Origin: Desulfobacteraceae bacterium
GTDB lineage: Bacteria; Desulfobacterota; Desulfobacteria; Desulfobacterales; Desulfobacteraceae
Assembly (NCBI GenBank): GCA_024226935.1
Contig: JAAELK010000378.1
Span: 22,432 to 86,431, forward strand
DNA length: 64,000 nucleotides
Reading direction: 5' to 3'
Positions 54,640 through 63,816 of this stretch are shown in pieces. The first letter of the stretch is position 1; every line of letters starts with the position of its first letter. Made by a program: the position numbers and the translations under genes. The notes below the pieces were generated by a model. The model saw only the letters and a program-made list of their open reading frames with translations. It did not search any database and had not been told where the DNA came from.

Positions 54640-56019
54640 ATGATTCAGGAAAAACCATTATCCATTGCTGACATCACACAAGAATTGAATTCTGGACCCG
54701 CTACCATAAAATTTATATTAAAGCGGTTTAGCCCGTGGTTACCCTTTGAGCGTATTGACGGTCATCATAATTATTCCCGAAAGACAATCCCTATTTTAAT
54801 CAAAATAAAAGAATTTATAGATACAGGGATGTTACCGTCACAGATAGATCAGGAGCTTAAAGCCGGCATTCAGGCAAGCCCGGAAACTAAAACCGACACA
54901 AAGCCGGATAATTATTTTCTGGAACAACCCAACGAAGATATCAGGGTAAGTAAAGATGGATTAAGTCTCATTAAATCACTATTTGATGATATTGCAATTC
55001 AGCAAAACAGGGTTGCCAATGCCCATGAAAAAAGAGCTCAGGTTGAAGAAAGAAAAGCTATTGCCATTGAAAAAAGGGCTGGAGCTGAAGAAAAAAAAGC
55101 CATGGCTATGAATAATATAGCCACGGCTCTCCAGGAAATGAACCATCATCGAATACATGACTCACAAACAAGGGAAATGGCGTTTCAGGCAGCACAAGTA
55201 TTAGCGATAGATGAAACAAATCAAGATATTGATCCCCCCGAATTCAATGATATCGAACAGCTGGATATAGCAGAAGAATTTAATCTTTCTGATCCACACC
55301 TTGATTTATTGGAAACTAGTGAAATCAAGATGGATGATTTGGCCGATTTAATCAAGGATGACATATCCTCGGAAGAACCGGAAGGAATCGAAGACCAACG
55401 GTTGGAAAGAAAAGTAGAATTAGATGATTTGACCGTTCTTATTGATCAGAATCACACCCAGCCGGACAGCCGGACAAAGCCGATAGATACGCTGGATATT
55501 GACGATTTGTCAAAGCTTTTGGATGATCCTGCCCCCCCCCCGGAGAACCTGGACAATTTATCAACTTTAGTAGATACAGCTTCGACCCATACCGTACTTG
55601 AGGCGGTTCCACTGTTGGATAATTTATCATTATTAGTTGATGATATTGCCCCTCCACAAACACCATTAGACAATCTGTCTTTGCTGATTAAATCCCCAAT
55701 TACCCAACCACAAGACCTTGTTGAAAAAGATGATTTATCTTTATTGATTACACCTGAGTCTTTGGCGCCCATGGATGATTTAACTGTTCTTATCAGCGAG
55801 CCACCGTCCTTGAAAATAGAGATTAAGCCGGAAGAAAATCTTAAAGAATATAAAGCTGCAGTCATGAAAATAATTTTGGGACTCAAAACCAAAGGTGTAA
55901 GCGCCAAAGAATCCACAAAGCGCTTGAACCAAGACGGTATCCAGACAATATCAGGAAAATCAAAATGGAGTGAAAAGGCGATGTCTCAAATATATAATTT
56001 TATTGATTCTGCCAAATAA
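54640..56019 (+). CDS. MerR-like HTH protein with eight DDLSxLI-type motifs and a resolvase-like tail
   Basis: A 459-residue protein. Residues ~5-75 form a MerR-like winged helix (LSIADITQELNSGPATIKFI, then SPWLPFERIDGHHNYSRKTI). Residues ~105-175 are a heptad-like coiled coil (EKRAQVEERKAIAIEKRAGA). From ~230 to 385 there are eight copies of a D-[DN]-L-[STA]-x-L-[ILV] motif: 232-238, 262-268, 288-294, 305-311, 327-333, 344-350, 364-370 and 379-385, spaced by 15-30 acidic or Pro-rich residues. The last ~55 residues (LKTKGVSAKESTKRLNQDGI, then WSEKAMSQIYNF) resemble the helix-turn-helix found after the recombinase domain of serine recombinases. GAGG lies 5 bases before the ATG. Function unknown; a DNA-bound scaffold recruiting a partner through the repeated motif is a reasonable guess. 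Confidence 0.75.
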   Translation: MIQEKPLSIADITQELNSGPATIKFILKRFSPWLPFERIDGHHNYSRKTIPILIKIKEFIDTGMLPSQIDQELKAGIQASPETKTDTKPDNYFLEQPNEDIRVSKDGLSLIKSLFDDIAIQQNRVANAHEKRAQVEERKAIAIEKRAGAEEKKAMAMNNIATALQEMNHHRIHDSQTREMAFQAAQVLAIDETNQDIDPPEFNDIEQLDIAEEFNLSDPHLDLLETSEIKMDDLADLIKDDISSEEPEGIEDQRLERKVELDDLTVLIDQNHTQPDSRTKPIDTLDIDDLSKLLDDPAPPPENLDNLSTLVDTASTHTVLEAVPLLDNLSLLVDDIAPPQTPLDNLSLLIKSPITQPQDLVEKDDLSLLITPESLAPMDDLTVLISEPPSLKIEIKPEENLKEYKAAVMKIILGLKTKGVSAKESTKRLNQDGIQTISGKSKWSEKAMSQIYNFIDSAK

Positions 56020-56025
56020 TTGTGT

Positions 56026-56964
56026 TTATTTGGCACCGGCATTGATTGCAAATTCGGTGTTTACAAATTTTTCCAGATCAATGAGACTTGTCATAATCTT
56101 CATTTCATCCATCATATATTTTTGAATTGTATCAAGGTCTTCTATTATAGGAAACAGCTCACCCGTGGTTATCCGATCAGGAGGAGTGGTCAGCACTTTT
56201 CTGATTAATTCTTTATCCTGGGATAAAAAATCACCACCTATAATGGAGGCTGGTTCTGGCTGGGCATCGATGGCAAGCCCTGATTTTACAAAGCTGTTAC
56301 AAATTTCTTGGATTGCTTCTGGATGTTTTTCAATGATTTCTGATCGCACAACAAAAACACAACAAGGATGCCCCGGCCACAGATCTTTCGACAGATAAAA
56401 TTCTTCACCATGTCCCTGGGCAATTACCTGGGAGCCAAAGGGTTCTGCCACAATAAATCCACCTATTTCACCCTCTTCATCATATTCGATGGCTTCAGGC
56501 ATTTGAAATGGTGCTACAACTTCCAGGGTTACATCAATTCCTTCTTCTGTAGCCCGTCCCGGTTTTAGCCCTTTTTCCGATAAAAGTTTATGAAACAGCA
56601 TATTATGGATGGATAATTGATAGGGGATTAAAACGGTTTTACCAGCGAAATCTTCAACTTTTTCAATATTTGCTTTTTTGCTTTTTACAAGAATACTTCC
56701 TGATTTGTGAGCAAAAAGCAATAATTTTAAGTCCACACCGGATTTAAATAGATCCATGGCCGTGGGCGCAAGGATCAGAGCACCATCAAGTGATTTGACT
56801 GAAAGCGCATCCGCAACCTCATTCCAACCATTTTTGACCACCGGCTCAAGGGTGCAATGTTCAAAATTTTCCATTCCCTTTTTTAATTTGAGATCACTAA
56901 CTCCCAGGATAAGATGATCTGTTATTTTTAAATAGCCAATCTTTATTGCAGGTTTTTCCGCCAT
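56026..56964 (-). CDS. Substrate-binding-protein fold (NMT1/SsuA-like) without signal peptide
   Basis: A 312-residue protein with the type II periplasmic-binding fold: IKIGYLKITDHLILGVSDLK at the start, LDGALILAPTAMDLFKSGVD, and a DFAGKTVLIPYQLSIHNML stretch. Relatives such as SsuA, TauA and NrtA bind sulfonates, nitrate or thiamine precursors. The N-terminus is MAEKPA with no hydrophobic leader, and no transporter gene is adjacent, so it is probably cytoplasmic, used as a sensor or enzyme instead of a transporter component. Ligand unknown. Convergent with the MerR-like gene, 6 bp apart. Confidence 0.7.
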   Translation of the reverse strand: MAEKPAIKIGYLKITDHLILGVSDLKLKKGMENFEHCTLEPVVKNGWNEVADALSVKSLDGALILAPTAMDLFKSGVDLKLLLFAHKSGSILVKSKKANIEKVEDFAGKTVLIPYQLSIHNMLFHKLLSEKGLKPGRATEEGIDVTLEVVAPFQMPEAIEYDEEGEIGGFIVAEPFGSQVIAQGHGEEFYLSKDLWPGHPCCVFVVRSEIIEKHPEAIQEICNSFVKSGLAIDAQPEPASIIGGDFLSQDKELIRKVLTTPPDRITTGELFPIIEDLDTIQKYMMDEMKIMTSLIDLEKFVNTEFAINAGAK

Positions 56965-57173
56965 CGAGATACCTCCGGATAATAAGCGTAGATAAAAATA
57001 TTTAGTCTTACATTAAGCGCAACTTTGTTCCAAAGTCAACAACAAACGCTTGACAAACCAGATAATAATTCTTTAGAACTTGCAGAAGGTAAAATGTTAC
57101 ATACTTTTCCCATAAAGTAAAGCAATAGTTTCTTTACTTGCCCTGGATAAAAATTTTTGGGAGTCATACAAAA

Positions 57174-57626
57174 ATGGAAACTCAAATCATCGAAAATCAT
57201 AAATTTCATGAATCAATTATAATTCCTCAGGTTTCAGATACGGACTATGCCGGTGGAGTTTATCATGGTAAATATTTCGCTTTATATAACCAAGCAAGGG
57301 ACCAGTTTCTATCTGAAATCAGGGTATCTTATTTATGGTTGATGAAACAAGGCTTCAATCTTAGCGTTGTTCAACTTCAATCTGTCTATCTAAAGCCAAT
57401 TTCCTATGGTGAAAAAGTAATTGTCAATACTCGTGTTTCCTGGTACCGCACAAAAAGCCTTGGATTTATTCAACAAATGATGGCAAAAGATGAAAACTCA
57501 GATGCAATGATCATTAAAAATAAAGTTGAATTGAACCTGGTTTGTACAAATTCAGGGGGGCAGGCAGTATTACTTCCTAATCGACTGATAGAAGCTATAA
57601 CAACGTACTATAACCATAATCAATAA
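57174..57626 (+). CDS. Hotdog-fold acyl-CoA thioesterase
   Basis: A 150-residue single-domain hotdog protein of the YbgC/4-hydroxybenzoyl-CoA thioesterase kind. SDTDYAGGVYHGKYFALYNQ (residues ~17-36) carries the catalytic Asp motif, followed by VVQLQSVYLKPISYGEKVIV. An upstream TTG at 57138 is in frame; ATG 57174 has GGGAG 11 bases upstream and is preferred. Substrate unknown. The gene is divergent from the binding-protein-like gene and convergent with ispD (6 bp). Confidence 0.88.
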   Translation: METQIIENHKFHESIIIPQVSDTDYAGGVYHGKYFALYNQARDQFLSEIRVSYLWLMKQGFNLSVVQLQSVYLKPISYGEKVIVNTRVSWYRTKSLGFIQQMMAKDENSDAMIIKNKVELNLVCTNSGGQAVLLPNRLIEAITTYYNHNQ

Positions 57627-57632
57627 AATGAT

Positions 57633-58343
57633 TTATAAGGTATTTAAAAGATAATGGGCCAAGGAAAGATCCTCGGGCGTTGTTAGCTTGATATTAAATG
57701 GAGATCCAATGGTGACAGAAACGGGAAGGCCGGCATGTTCCATGATAGAGGCATCATCTGTTCCACTAAATGAAGTGGTCTTGGCATGCTCAAATGCTTT
57801 TAAGATGAGATCAAGGCGAAATACTTGGGGGGTCTGAGCCAAAAATAGCAAATCCCGATCAAGGGTTTTTAAAATTTTTCCCCCATTAATGACTTTTTTT
57901 ACGGTATCTGTAACTTTTACAGCAGGGATACAGGCACCATTCATAATTGTTTTTGCAATACAGTCATCAATTAATGCTTTATCAATAAAGGGGCGGACTC
58001 CATCATGTATCAATACAATGGTTTTGTTAAAAGATGCGGACAATGTCCTGGCTTTTTTTAAGCCGTTAAAAACAGATTCCTGCCGGGTAATTCCACCACT
58101 TACTAAATGTATGGGGGTTTTAAAGTTAAAAGGTTCTAAAAGATAATCCTTACAAAAAGTTTTATCATTTTCTGGAAGAACTAAAATAATATCATTGATC
58201 TTTTCATGGGATTCAAAAGCCGTGATGGTCCTGGTTAAAACAGGAATATTGTCCAATTTAAGATATTGTTTTTTTTGTTGTGTCTGCATACGCAATCCCT
58301 TGCCCGCAGCAACAATGATAGTAAAATGTTTAAAATAATTCAT
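57633..58343 (-). CDS. ispD: 2-C-methyl-D-erythritol 4-phosphate cytidylyltransferase
   Basis: Third step of the MEP isoprenoid pathway: joins CTP to MEP. 236 residues; IIVAAGKGLRMQTQQKKQYL holds the nucleotide-binding loop, VSGGITRQESVFNGL and VLIHDGVRPFI are diagnostic, as is KLTTPEDLSLAHYLL at the C-terminus. ispF, often adjacent, is not here. Follows the HPr-fusion gene by 2 bp and is likely co-expressed. Confidence 0.95.
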   Translation of the reverse strand: MNYFKHFTIIVAAGKGLRMQTQQKKQYLKLDNIPVLTRTITAFESHEKINDIILVLPENDKTFCKDYLLEPFNFKTPIHLVSGGITRQESVFNGLKKARTLSASFNKTIVLIHDGVRPFIDKALIDDCIAKTIMNGACIPAVKVTDTVKKVINGGKILKTLDRDLLFLAQTPQVFRLDLILKAFEHAKTTSFSGTDDASIMEHAGLPVSVTIGSPFNIKLTTPEDLSLAHYLLNTL

Positions 58344-58345
58344 TT

Positions 58346-59656
58346 TCAGCTCAAATAAAACAGTTCTTTTGGTAAAGGAATTCCCTTGCCCATATGATCT
58401 TCGCCATAGTTAACACTTGATAATATAATAAGATCATTTAATGCTCTTGAATCACCCGTAAAGGCAACGACTTCAATTTCTTCTTTTTCAATCTTGCCTC
58501 CGGCCCATTGTATATCTAAAACAGATGAGGCATCAAAGGAATCTTCTCCCACTAACAATTTAACCTCACCACCGTAATGTTGCACAATCTTTGCCACCAA
58601 AAGACTGGGGCGACTATGGAATCCTCTGTCTTTTGGGATTCCCACACGGATGGTGGATCTTTCCATATTTTCGTTTATTATTTTAAAAGCTACTTCTTTA
58701 CCGGAGGATAGAAACTTGGCTGCATAGAAAAGACAAAAATTTACCGCTCGGTCCAAAAGCACATCCTTATCAATCAATTCGGATAGGGCACCACTAATGC
58801 TTTTATAAACATCTTTAAATCCGATATCATATAAATGACGTTCATAAAAATGTAATAGGCGACCCATGACCTGCAATATATGAAAGACAATGGAAAAATG
58901 ACTGCGGAGTTGATCTAAAATAATATTTTCAGATGAAGCCTCATGATTTACAACATAGGAATCAAATGAGGATTGAATATTATGGATCCTCATTTCATAA
59001 TTGCGAATAATTACTTCATTGATCCTTTCCGGAACCAACTTATTAATCTCTTTTAAATCATATCGTTCATAAAAAGAAAATTGTTCAAAGTCTTTAATTA
59101 TTTCAAGAAATTCACTGGCGATCCGAGTCAAATTTGCTTTTTGTCGATTTTTTACATTAAAATCATCTATATTATGATCCAGATGCTGGGAGGAAGAAAT
59201 CCCAGGAAAATAACCCAAGTCATATCCGGTTTTGGGAATGGTGATCTTCAAACGTTTTGCTTCTTCTAAAATAACCGGGACGGCAAGTTTCAGGGAATCC
59301 TGAATAATTCTTAGGGTATCTAAGGCCTCCGATTTAAACATATCCTGGTGATCATTTTCAAGCCTATAAAATTTAAACCGGTTTAAAATATGACGTTGGG
59401 AATAACAAGCAAGAGAAAGATGGCGGACACTGGCGCTTAATTCACGGTAAAAAACCCATTCTTTATTTTTTTTTGCCCCGTGAAAATCCAAAAAATCTTC
59501 AAGAATATGGGAAGTGGTAATGAGTTTAGAATAAAGCTTTTTAGTAAAAAGGTAATCGTCGGATTTAATATTATTAATAAATATTATACATTTCAAATAT
59601 TCAAAGGAAAAAATATTTGCTTTTTCCTTAAACGAAATATCACAGGTTAAACTCAT
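58346..59656 (-). CDS. Protein with C-terminal HPr-like phosphocarrier domain
   Basis: A 436-residue protein. Residues ~331-425 are an HPr-like domain: GIPKDRGFHSRPSLL with His347 at the phospho-His position, DASSVLDIQWAGGKI with Ser378 near the regulatory-Ser position, and VAFTGDSRALNDLIIL. The first 330 residues are helical and unrecognised; residues 180-290 look rich in amphipathic helix. No PTS enzyme I or permease gene is present here, so this looks regulatory, not sugar transport. Starts 28 bp before the rnpB 3' end region and directly precedes ispD. Confidence 0.72.
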   Translation of the reverse strand: MSLTCDISFKEKANIFSFEYLKCIIFINNIKSDDYLFTKKLYSKLITTSHILEDFLDFHGAKKNKEWVFYRELSASVRHLSLACYSQRHILNRFKFYRLENDHQDMFKSEALDTLRIIQDSLKLAVPVILEEAKRLKITIPKTGYDLGYFPGISSSQHLDHNIDDFNVKNRQKANLTRIASEFLEIIKDFEQFSFYERYDLKEINKLVPERINEVIIRNYEMRIHNIQSSFDSYVVNHEASSENIILDQLRSHFSIVFHILQVMGRLLHFYERHLYDIGFKDVYKSISGALSELIDKDVLLDRAVNFCLFYAAKFLSSGKEVAFKIINENMERSTIRVGIPKDRGFHSRPSLLVAKIVQHYGGEVKLLVGEDSFDASSVLDIQWAGGKIEKEEIEVVAFTGDSRALNDLIILSSVNYGEDHMGKGIPLPKELFYLS

Positions 59657-59683
59657 TGGTCACTATCCTGGTTAAAAAAATTT

Positions 59684-60075
<392 letters not shown>

Positions 60076-60078
60076 ATT

Positions 60079-60801
60079 TTAATCTGTATTCACATGGTAA
60101 AGAATTCTACTACATTGCGGACATGAAATCAATGAAGATCCTCTTTGAACCTCAATGAAGAGCTGGGGCGGGATATTCATGAAACATCCCATGCAAACCG
60201 CATTGTCAACACCGGTTACGGCAAGTCCCTGGTTCATTTTTGATATCTTCCGAAATTTTTCCATAAGAGTGGAATCAAGGCTTTCACCAATATCTTCCTG
60301 CTGGGCCAGATATTCTTCTAATGCCTCTTTGTCATCCACACATTTTTTTCCCATCTCAGCTTGCTGGTGAGAAATCTGTTCCGCTAATAAAGCATATTCT
60401 TTTTCACTTGCACTGACTATGGACTCTGATTTTTCTTTTTCATCCATAAACTCAAGTAATTCTGTTTCCAAGATATCTTTACGTTTTTTATTGTCATCCA
60501 CCTCACGGAGAAGCACCTGATATTCTTTGTTGGTTTTAACCATTCTCAGATTTTCATTGCTTTTAATAATCCGATCATCAATGATCTGGATTTCCGATTC
60601 ACTATCTCGACACGCAATTTGCACTCTGGCAAGGTCTTCCCGGTTCTGATATAGAGCTTTTTCAAATTGCTTAAGTCTCAATGCTATTTTAGTTTTTTCT
60701 TTTTCAACTTTCCCAAGAACCGCCTGAAGTCTGACAATTTCAGTTTCCGCTTCCTGAAGTTTAACAAGTGTAACAATATCTTGTTTTGATATATCCTTCA
60801 T
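60079..60801 (-). CDS. Coiled-coil protein with C4 zinc ribbon (CT398-like)
   Basis: A 240-residue protein: residues ~1-190 form a long charged coiled coil (VKLQEAETEIVRLQAVLGKV), residues ~200-236 a zinc ribbon with CMGC and CPQC. The family includes Chlamydia CT398, which in that organism binds sigma-54 and flagellar/export ATPase partners, though the role in most bacteria is unknown. It follows nif3 by 9 bp and stops 4 bases from rnpB. Operon with nif3, as in many proteobacteria. Confidence 0.85.
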   Translation of the reverse strand: MKDISKQDIVTLVKLQEAETEIVRLQAVLGKVEKEKTKIALRLKQFEKALYQNREDLARVQIACRDSESEIQIIDDRIIKSNENLRMVKTNKEYQVLLREVDDNKKRKDILETELLEFMDEKEKSESIVSASEKEYALLAEQISHQQAEMGKKCVDDKEALEEYLAQQEDIGESLDSTLMEKFRKISKMNQGLAVTGVDNAVCMGCFMNIPPQLFIEVQRGSSLISCPQCSRILYHVNTD

Positions 60802-60810
60802 AGGTTATCC

Positions 60811-61635
60811 TTAAACTGTTTTGAATGGATCTTGTTCCTCTTTAAACCCTTTTATCTTTATATTATATCCACTAGATGAAAGTGTTTGGGCAAGACAGCT
60901 TTCGAGTAGATCAACCACAATAATTTCCGAAGCAAAATGTCCCACATCAATAAGGCCTTTGTGGCGTATTTCCACCTGTCTTGCTTCATGATATTTAATA
61001 TCTCCGGTTATATAAACATCTGCAGAAGATTCCAGAAAAGAATCGATCAAGGAACCACCAGAGCCTGTACAGAGAGCAATCTTTTTTACTTGAAGATTTA
61101 GATCTCCTGTTACGCGAAGAAATTCAAGTCCAAGACGTTTCTTGATTTGTGCAATCAGGTCCTGTAACGATAATGCATAGTCAAGGTATCCTATCCTGCC
61201 AATCCCCTGAAGATTATTGTCATGGGATTGAATTGACTGCGATGTATTCCCATGGAGAGGTTCATCACAGTTCACACCAATAATTTTAGCAAAATAATCA
61301 TTGAGTCCATTGATCGTCTTGTCTAAATTAGTATGTACTGAAAGAATACTGATTTTTTCCCTGGCCGCCAAAGCAATCGCCGACCCCGGCATTTTAGCAA
61401 AATCGATGGATTTTTCCGACTTCATCTGCAAAGGATGATGAGTCAGTACAAGATCCGCTCCCCAAGCCTTTGCAGCCTCCATAACATCCATGGACACATC
61501 CAGGCTAATCATGATTTTTTGAATCGTCCAGCCTAAACTTCCTACCTGCAGCCCGGAATTATCCCAGTCTTCTGCAAGATCAAAGGGTGCAAAGGCATCG
61601 ATGATATCAATTATTTTTTTGACGGTTAATTGCAT
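60811..61635 (-). CDS. Nif3-like dinuclear metal centre protein
   Basis: A 274-residue Nif3/YbgI family protein with paired metal-ligand regions: LVLTHHPLQM early and GHFASEIIVVDLLE near the C-terminus, plus SVHTNLDKTINGLNDY and GSGGSLIDSFLESSADVYIT. Family members form toroidal hexamers with a two-metal site; the activity is uncertain (GTP cyclohydrolase-like annotation is old). AAAAGGA lies a few bases before the ATG. Downstream gene is the zinc-ribbon protein. Confidence 0.92.
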   Translation of the reverse strand: MQLTVKKIIDIIDAFAPFDLAEDWDNSGLQVGSLGWTIQKIMISLDVSMDVMEAAKAWGADLVLTHHPLQMKSEKSIDFAKMPGSAIALAAREKISILSVHTNLDKTINGLNDYFAKIIGVNCDEPLHGNTSQSIQSHDNNLQGIGRIGYLDYALSLQDLIAQIKKRLGLEFLRVTGDLNLQVKKIALCTGSGGSLIDSFLESSADVYITGDIKYHEARQVEIRHKGLIDVGHFASEIIVVDLLESCLAQTLSSSGYNIKIKGFKEEQDPFKTV

Positions 61636-61650
61636 AGTCCTTTTCCATAA

Positions 61651-61689
61651 AAAGAAAAAGCGTGATAAAACACCACGCTTTTTCTTTTT
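61651..61689 (-). terminator. Intrinsic terminator between the tRNA and nif3
   Basis: AAAGAAAAAGCGTG (61651-61664) pairs with CACGCTTTTTCTTT (61674-61687) around 9 bases, with T-runs on either strand. It ends the tRNA transcript on the minus strand. Confidence 0.8.
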
Positions 61690-61784
61690 ATATCGACTTG
61701 ATATCCACCAGGCATATCATATATGACCTGACCAACCTTTTTTTATTTTTATCCAATCCATGTGTACTACCTGTATCTATTTAA

Positions 61785-61861
61785 TGGTGGGCCCACCTGG
61801 GATCGAACCAGGGACCGACCGGTTATGAGCCGGTGGCTCTACCAAACTGAGCTATAGGCCC
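61785..61861 (-). tRNA. tRNA with CAU anticodon (Ile2 or elongator Met)
   Basis: A 77-base cloverleaf on the minus strand. Acceptor stem GGGCC/GGCCC with encoded CCA, D-arm AGCTCAG, anticodon stem ACCGG/CCGGT with loop CTCATAA, and T-arm with GGTTCGATCC. CAU can be methionine or, if the C is changed to lysidine by TilS, isoleucine for AUA codons. The GGCTCATAACC anticodon arm resembles tRNA-Ile2 more than initiator tRNA (no GGG/CCC stem), but the choice is not certain. Confidence 0.95.
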
Positions 61862-61885
61862 GTGACCACGTAAACAAGCTTGGTC

Positions 61886-61914
61886 TATATATAGCAACCA
61901 TGAAATTATGTCAA
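61886..61914 (-). promoter_or_regulatory. Promoter of the CAU tRNA
   Basis: On the minus strand TTGACA (61909-61914) and TATATA (61886-61891) are 17 bases apart, about 25 bases before the tRNA 5' end and just after the rpoD stop codon. Confidence 0.65.
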
Positions 61915-61917
61915 GAT

Positions 61918-63798
61918 TTAATTTTCTATAAAGGTCTTAAGTTTTTTACTTCTTGTTGGGTGGCGGAGTTTGCGCAAGGCTTTGGCTTCAATCTGACGAA
62001 TTCTTTCCCTAGTAACCGTGAAGTCCTTACCAACCTCTTCCAGAGTATGATCAGATTTTTCTCCGATGCCAAACCGCATTCTCAATACTTTTTCTTCTCT
62101 AGGGGTTAAAGTTGCAAGGATTTTTCTGGTCTGCTCGGCCAGACTGAAATCAATAGCAGCTTCAGAAGGAATAGAAAACTTCTTATCTTCGATGAAATCA
62201 CCCAAATGACTATCTTCTTCTTCGCCGATAGGAGTTTCCAAAGAGATAGGTTCCTTGGCAATCTTGAGTACTCTTCTGACTTTATCAATGGGAATTTCCA
62301 TTTTTTCAGCAATTTCTTCCGGCGAAGGTTCTTTTCCCATCTCCTGGACAAGATACCGTGAGGTTCTGATAAGCTTGTTGATGGTTTCGATCATATGGAC
62401 TGGAATACGAATGGTTCTGGCCTGATCTGCAATAGCCCGGGTAATAGCCTGGCGTATCCACCAGGTGGCATAGGTCGAAAATTTATATCCCCTTCTATAT
62501 TCGAACTTATCCACAGCTTTCATTAAACCGATATTTCCTTCCTGGATAAGATCCAAAAACTGAAGTCCACGGTTCGTGTATTTTTTAGCAATACTGACAA
62601 CCAATCTTAAGTTGGCTCTTACCAGTTCTCGTTTTGCAAAATCTGCGCTTTTCCGTCCTGTGTCAACCCCCTGGATTATGGTTCGCAGATCTTCTATCCC
62701 CCCTCTGATGAAACTTTTACGCAAAGCTACCTGGTCGAGTACCGCACAGATATCTTCATATAAAACTATGGCTCTCTTTTCTTTGAGATCGGTCCTGGCG
62801 GTAGCCCATTTCACAAAGGTATCCTGATCCGTTCCCTGCTTTATCATGGTATCTTTGCGCACATTAAAGGTCTTGGCGCATTTTTCCAAAAGCTTATCAA
62901 CGGTTTCAAACCAAGAAATAGTATTCCGGATATTTTTTTCTATATTATCAATTACATTGGATTCAAACCGCCAACGTTTTAAATGTTCAAATATGGTTTC
63001 TGTATTATCAAAAATTTCTTTTTTGAGATTTTCAAATTTTTTTGTACCTTTTTTCAAACAGACCAGTTGTTCTCTTTTTTCCTGATTTTCTTCATGGGTT
63101 TCATGGATACTGGTCAGGGCCATAAGAAATTTTTCCTGTTTGGATACTTCATCCACGACTCCATCACCCTCATCTACATCCCGTAGTACATGTTTGGGGC
63201 GCATGGATTTTTTTTCCATCTTTTTTCCGTACATAAAAATGATGGATAATGAAATAGGACAATTGAGCATGGCCCGCAAAATATTTCGCTCACCAGCCTC
63301 AATTTTCTTAGCAATTTCAATTTCTCCTTCCCTGCTCAAAAGAGTTACCATACCCATCTCTTTTAAATACATCTTAACAGGATCTGTTACCGCACCAAAT
63401 TCAAGATCCGGTTTCTCTTTTGTGGATGAAAAAATGTCTTTTTTATCGCTTTTAGAATCCTCGTCGCTTTCAGTCTTTTTGACTGCCGATTTTTTAACTG
63501 CTGTTTTTTTAACTCCCGGTTTTTTAACGGCTGGCTTTTTAACCACCGGTTTTTTTTTGGGCTTTGCCACCGCATTCTTTGAAGAGCCCTTTTCATGATC
63601 CACCAGTTCAATTCCAAGTGCTTTAAATTGAACTACTATATCATCAATCTGCTCAAATGATTGCAAATCACCAGAGATTGCATCGTTTATTTCGGCAAAA
63701 GAGAGAACCCCGTTTTTTCCACCCTTTTTTATAAGCTTACGTATTTCATTCTTACTAATCACCACATTCTCTCCAGACTTGTTTGTCTTTCCTGCCAT
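61918..63798 (-). CDS. rpoD: RNA polymerase primary sigma factor
   Basis: Sigma-70 of 626 residues. Region 1.2 starts [11 protein letters not shown], region 2 has [20 protein letters not shown] and [20 protein letters not shown], region 4.2 has [20 protein letters not shown] and ALRKLRHP. A Lys-Ala-Val-Pro-rich linker of repeated VKK-type units (residues ~78-109) sits between the N-terminal region 1.1 and region 1.2. GGGAGG lies 6 bases before the ATG. It is directly downstream of dnaG, the usual macromolecular-synthesis order. Confidence 0.97.
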   Translation of the reverse strand: MAGKTNKSGENVVISKNEIRKLIKKGGKNGVLSFAEINDAISGDLQSFEQIDDIVVQFKALGIELVDHEKGSSKNAVAKPKKKPVVKKPAVKKPGVKKTAVKKSAVKKTESDEDSKSDKKDIFSSTKEKPDLEFGAVTDPVKMYLKEMGMVTLLSREGEIEIAKKIEAGERNILRAMLNCPISLSIIFMYGKKMEKKSMRPKHVLRDVDEGDGVVDEVSKQEKFLMALTSIHETHEENQEKREQLVCLKKGTKKFENLKKEIFDNTETIFEHLKRWRFESNVIDNIEKNIRNTISWFETVDKLLEKCAKTFNVRKDTMIKQGTDQDTFVKWATARTDLKEKRAIVLYEDICAVLDQVALRKSFIRGGIEDLRTIIQGVDTGRKSADFAKRELVRANLRLVVSIAKKYTNRGLQFLDLIQEGNIGLMKAVDKFEYRRGYKFSTYATWWIRQAITRAIADQARTIRIPVHMIETINKLIRTSRYLVQEMGKEPSPEEIAEKMEIPIDKVRRVLKIAKEPISLETPIGEEEDSHLGDFIEDKKFSIPSEAAIDFSLAEQTRKILATLTPREEKVLRMRFGIGEKSDHTLEEVGKDFTVTRERIRQIEAKALRKLRHPTRSKKLKTFIEN

Positions 63799-63816
63799 AT
63801 AATGCCTCCCAACGTC

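Noticed and set aside
55320..55800. DNA-level tandem repeat in the MerR-like gene
   Set aside because: The repeated unit is seen at the protein level with divergent spacers and codons, so it is a motif repeat, not a recent DNA repeat.
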